Origin: Bacillota bacterium
Lineage (GTDB): Bacteria; Bacillota_A; Clostridia; Acetivibrionales; DUMB01
DNA length: 6,126 bases
NCBI GenBank assembly: GCA_023621975.1
Contig: JAMOAC010000019.1
Location: 1-6,126, forward strand
Direction of reading: 5' to 3'
Under the pieces are notes generated by a model. The model ran no database searches and was not told the origin of the DNA. It saw only the letters and a program-made list of their open reading frames with translations. A program made the translations under genes and the position numbers. Position 1 is the first letter of the stretch; each line of letters opens with the position of its first letter. This document shows, piece by piece, positions 5,182-6,126 of the stretch.

Positions 5182-6078
5182 CTAATCCCGGTAATACGAC
5201 AAGTCCAACTTAGCGAACTCTTCGCACATAGATTGTAGTAAATATAATAAATTTTCTTTTCTTTTTAATGCCTCGCTAAAGATTTCGGCATCGTAGCCCA
5301 TTCTTTTTACATCTTCCAAATAATTGCTTTCTTCATCTTCAGTTTCAAATCCGCCTCCGCATACATAGAATGACGTCATATTTATTAATTCTATTAACTT
5401 TATAATCCTCTCTATACCCTCGTACATTACAGTGTCATTTTGGTCTTCACTTTGAAGTGAACTGATATATCCATTAAATTCTTCTTTGCTAAAACTACTA
5501 CCGGTTTTTGGCCTTGCGTTTTGCAAATCATTAAACAGGTTTCCATTCAATGCTTTATTTACTTTTTCATAAGCTTCGTTTCCAAACAGTCTGTCTGCAA
5601 AGGTTTCTGCAAAAACCTCCCTTGCCAATACTTCATCTCCATAGCATTGATCTTTTACGGCTTCCCAGACCTCCGGGAAGTTATGTACCATTTTATCTTC
5701 CAGCAAATGCGTTATTTCATGGGCAAAGGTGTGCATTAGGAACTGTTTTACTTCATCATCAGAGAAATCCATTTTTTCGAAAAGCCTGCGCGCTTTTTCA
5801 AAACAAACTCTGATTTTACAGCTGCCTGTGATTAATAAACTTACCGGATGCATTTCTGAGGAATCAACGAACATAAAACCATTATAATTTTGCGGGACAT
5901 CTTCCTGGCCCAGCAGATAATTGAATATTTTCATAACATCAATATTTACTACAGTTTTTACAAGCTCATCTTCATCAACGTATTTGATACTCAGCTTTGG
6001 CGTCGGCCAATTCTTTTGGTTATATTCATGCACCGCTTCCTTAAAAGCCGCTTCTACCAGTTCCTTGGTTAGTTTCAT
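5182..6078 (-). CDS. Unassigned HEXXH zinc-metalloprotease-like protein
   Basis: Read from ATG 6078 this is a 298-residue soluble protein without signal peptide or membrane segment. The clearest motif is HTFAHEITHLLED with the zincin signature H120-E121-x-x-H124, E121 being the expected catalytic base. About 30 residues later comes EVFAETFADRL (154-164); E154 or E158 is the likely third zinc ligand, as in gluzincins and in M34-like (lethal factor, PPEP) and M78-like peptidases with E-x-FAE or AD-x-FA helices. The segments around 1-110 and 170-298 are acidic and mostly helical and I recognise no domain in them; C240-GGG-F precedes an acidic stretch (E245-E250). The frame also opens at ATG 6093, but GGAGGGG (6090-6084) overlaps that region and lies 5 bases before ATG 6078, which I chose. 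No partner gene is visible and the upstream promoter falls outside the window. The role is unknown; its location suggests a cytoplasmic protease. Confidence 0.75.
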   Translation of the reverse strand: MKLTKELVEAAFKEAVHEYNQKNWPTPKLSIKYVDEDELVKTVVNIDVMKIFNYLLGQEDVPQNYNGFMFVDSSEMHPVSLLITGSCKIRVCFEKARRLFEKMDFSDDEVKQFLMHTFAHEITHLLEDKMVHNFPEVWEAVKDQCYGDEVLAREVFAETFADRLFGNEAYEKVNKALNGNLFNDLQNARPKTGSSFSKEEFNGYISSLQSEDQNDTVMYEGIERIIKLIELINMTSFYVCGGGFETEDEESNYLEDVKRMGYDAEIFSEALKRKENLLYLLQSMCEEFAKLDLSYYRD

Positions 6079-6083
6079 TATGA

Positions 6084-6090
6084 CCCCTCC
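6084..6090 (-). promoter_or_regulatory. Ribosome binding site deciding the start of the HEXXH protein
   Basis: GGAGGGG on the minus strand lies 5 bases before ATG 6078. It follows directly on the alternative ATG at 6093, so that start is very unlikely. Confidence 0.8.
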
Positions 6091-6126
6091 CATATTTAAT
6101 TCTTACTTTGATGTTCGCTGAAATTT

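Noticed and set aside
5521..6121. Several plus-strand frames opposite the HEXXH gene
   Set aside because: Antisense shadows; low-complexity F/L/S-rich products and no ribosome binding sites.

Overview
The window looks like chromosome of a low-GC, spore-forming member of the Clostridia. The signs are a YpeB-type spore germination protein, strong AGGAGG-type ribosome binding sites, A/T-rich sigma-A promoters, and a DnaD-type/DnaC(DnaI)-type primosome gene pair as found in Firmicutes. I cannot name the species from sequence alone.

Layout. (1) 1-683, plus strand: the 3' part of ypeB, cut by the window edge. (2) 684-1193: about 510 bases without a convincing gene, holding seven copies of a short repeat with core GGGGACAGTTCTCAA in both orientations. 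One pair is inverted and three copies sit in a 21-bp tandem array. A promoter and ribosome binding site for the next gene lie at its right end. (3) 1194-2273, plus: a CPBP-family (Abi) intramembrane protease with all three catalytic motifs. (4) 2274-2353: a short convergent gap with a GGTTAACC-type hairpin that may act as a terminator for both sides. (5) 4386-2354, minus: a two-gene operon, a DnaD-domain protein followed 20 bases later by a DnaC/DnaI-type helicase loader ATPase. These probably work together to recruit and load the replicative helicase. (6) 4387-4962: a gene-poor stretch with the dnaD promoter, a strong bulged hairpin, two more copies of the repeat, a possible 42-codon membrane peptide gene, and a good sigma-A promoter for the tRNA. 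(7) 4963-5039, plus: tRNA-Arg(ACG) with encoded CCA, followed by a clear intrinsic terminator. (8) 6078-5182, minus: a 298-residue protein with an HEITH zinc-protease motif that I cannot place in a named family.

Most of the window is ordinary housekeeping and sporulation content. The material most worth a second look is intergenic: the dispersed GGGGACAG repeat family, which resembles REP/REPIN elements mobilised by IS200-like (RAYT) transposases although no transposase is present here; the bulged hairpin; and the small hydrophobic ORF next to them. I see no CRISPR array, insertion sequence or recognisable defence system. Three starts were moved or confirmed from ribosome binding sites: dnaD at ATG 4386 rather than the upstream GTG, the HEITH protein at ATG 6078 rather than 6093, and dnaC at 3385.
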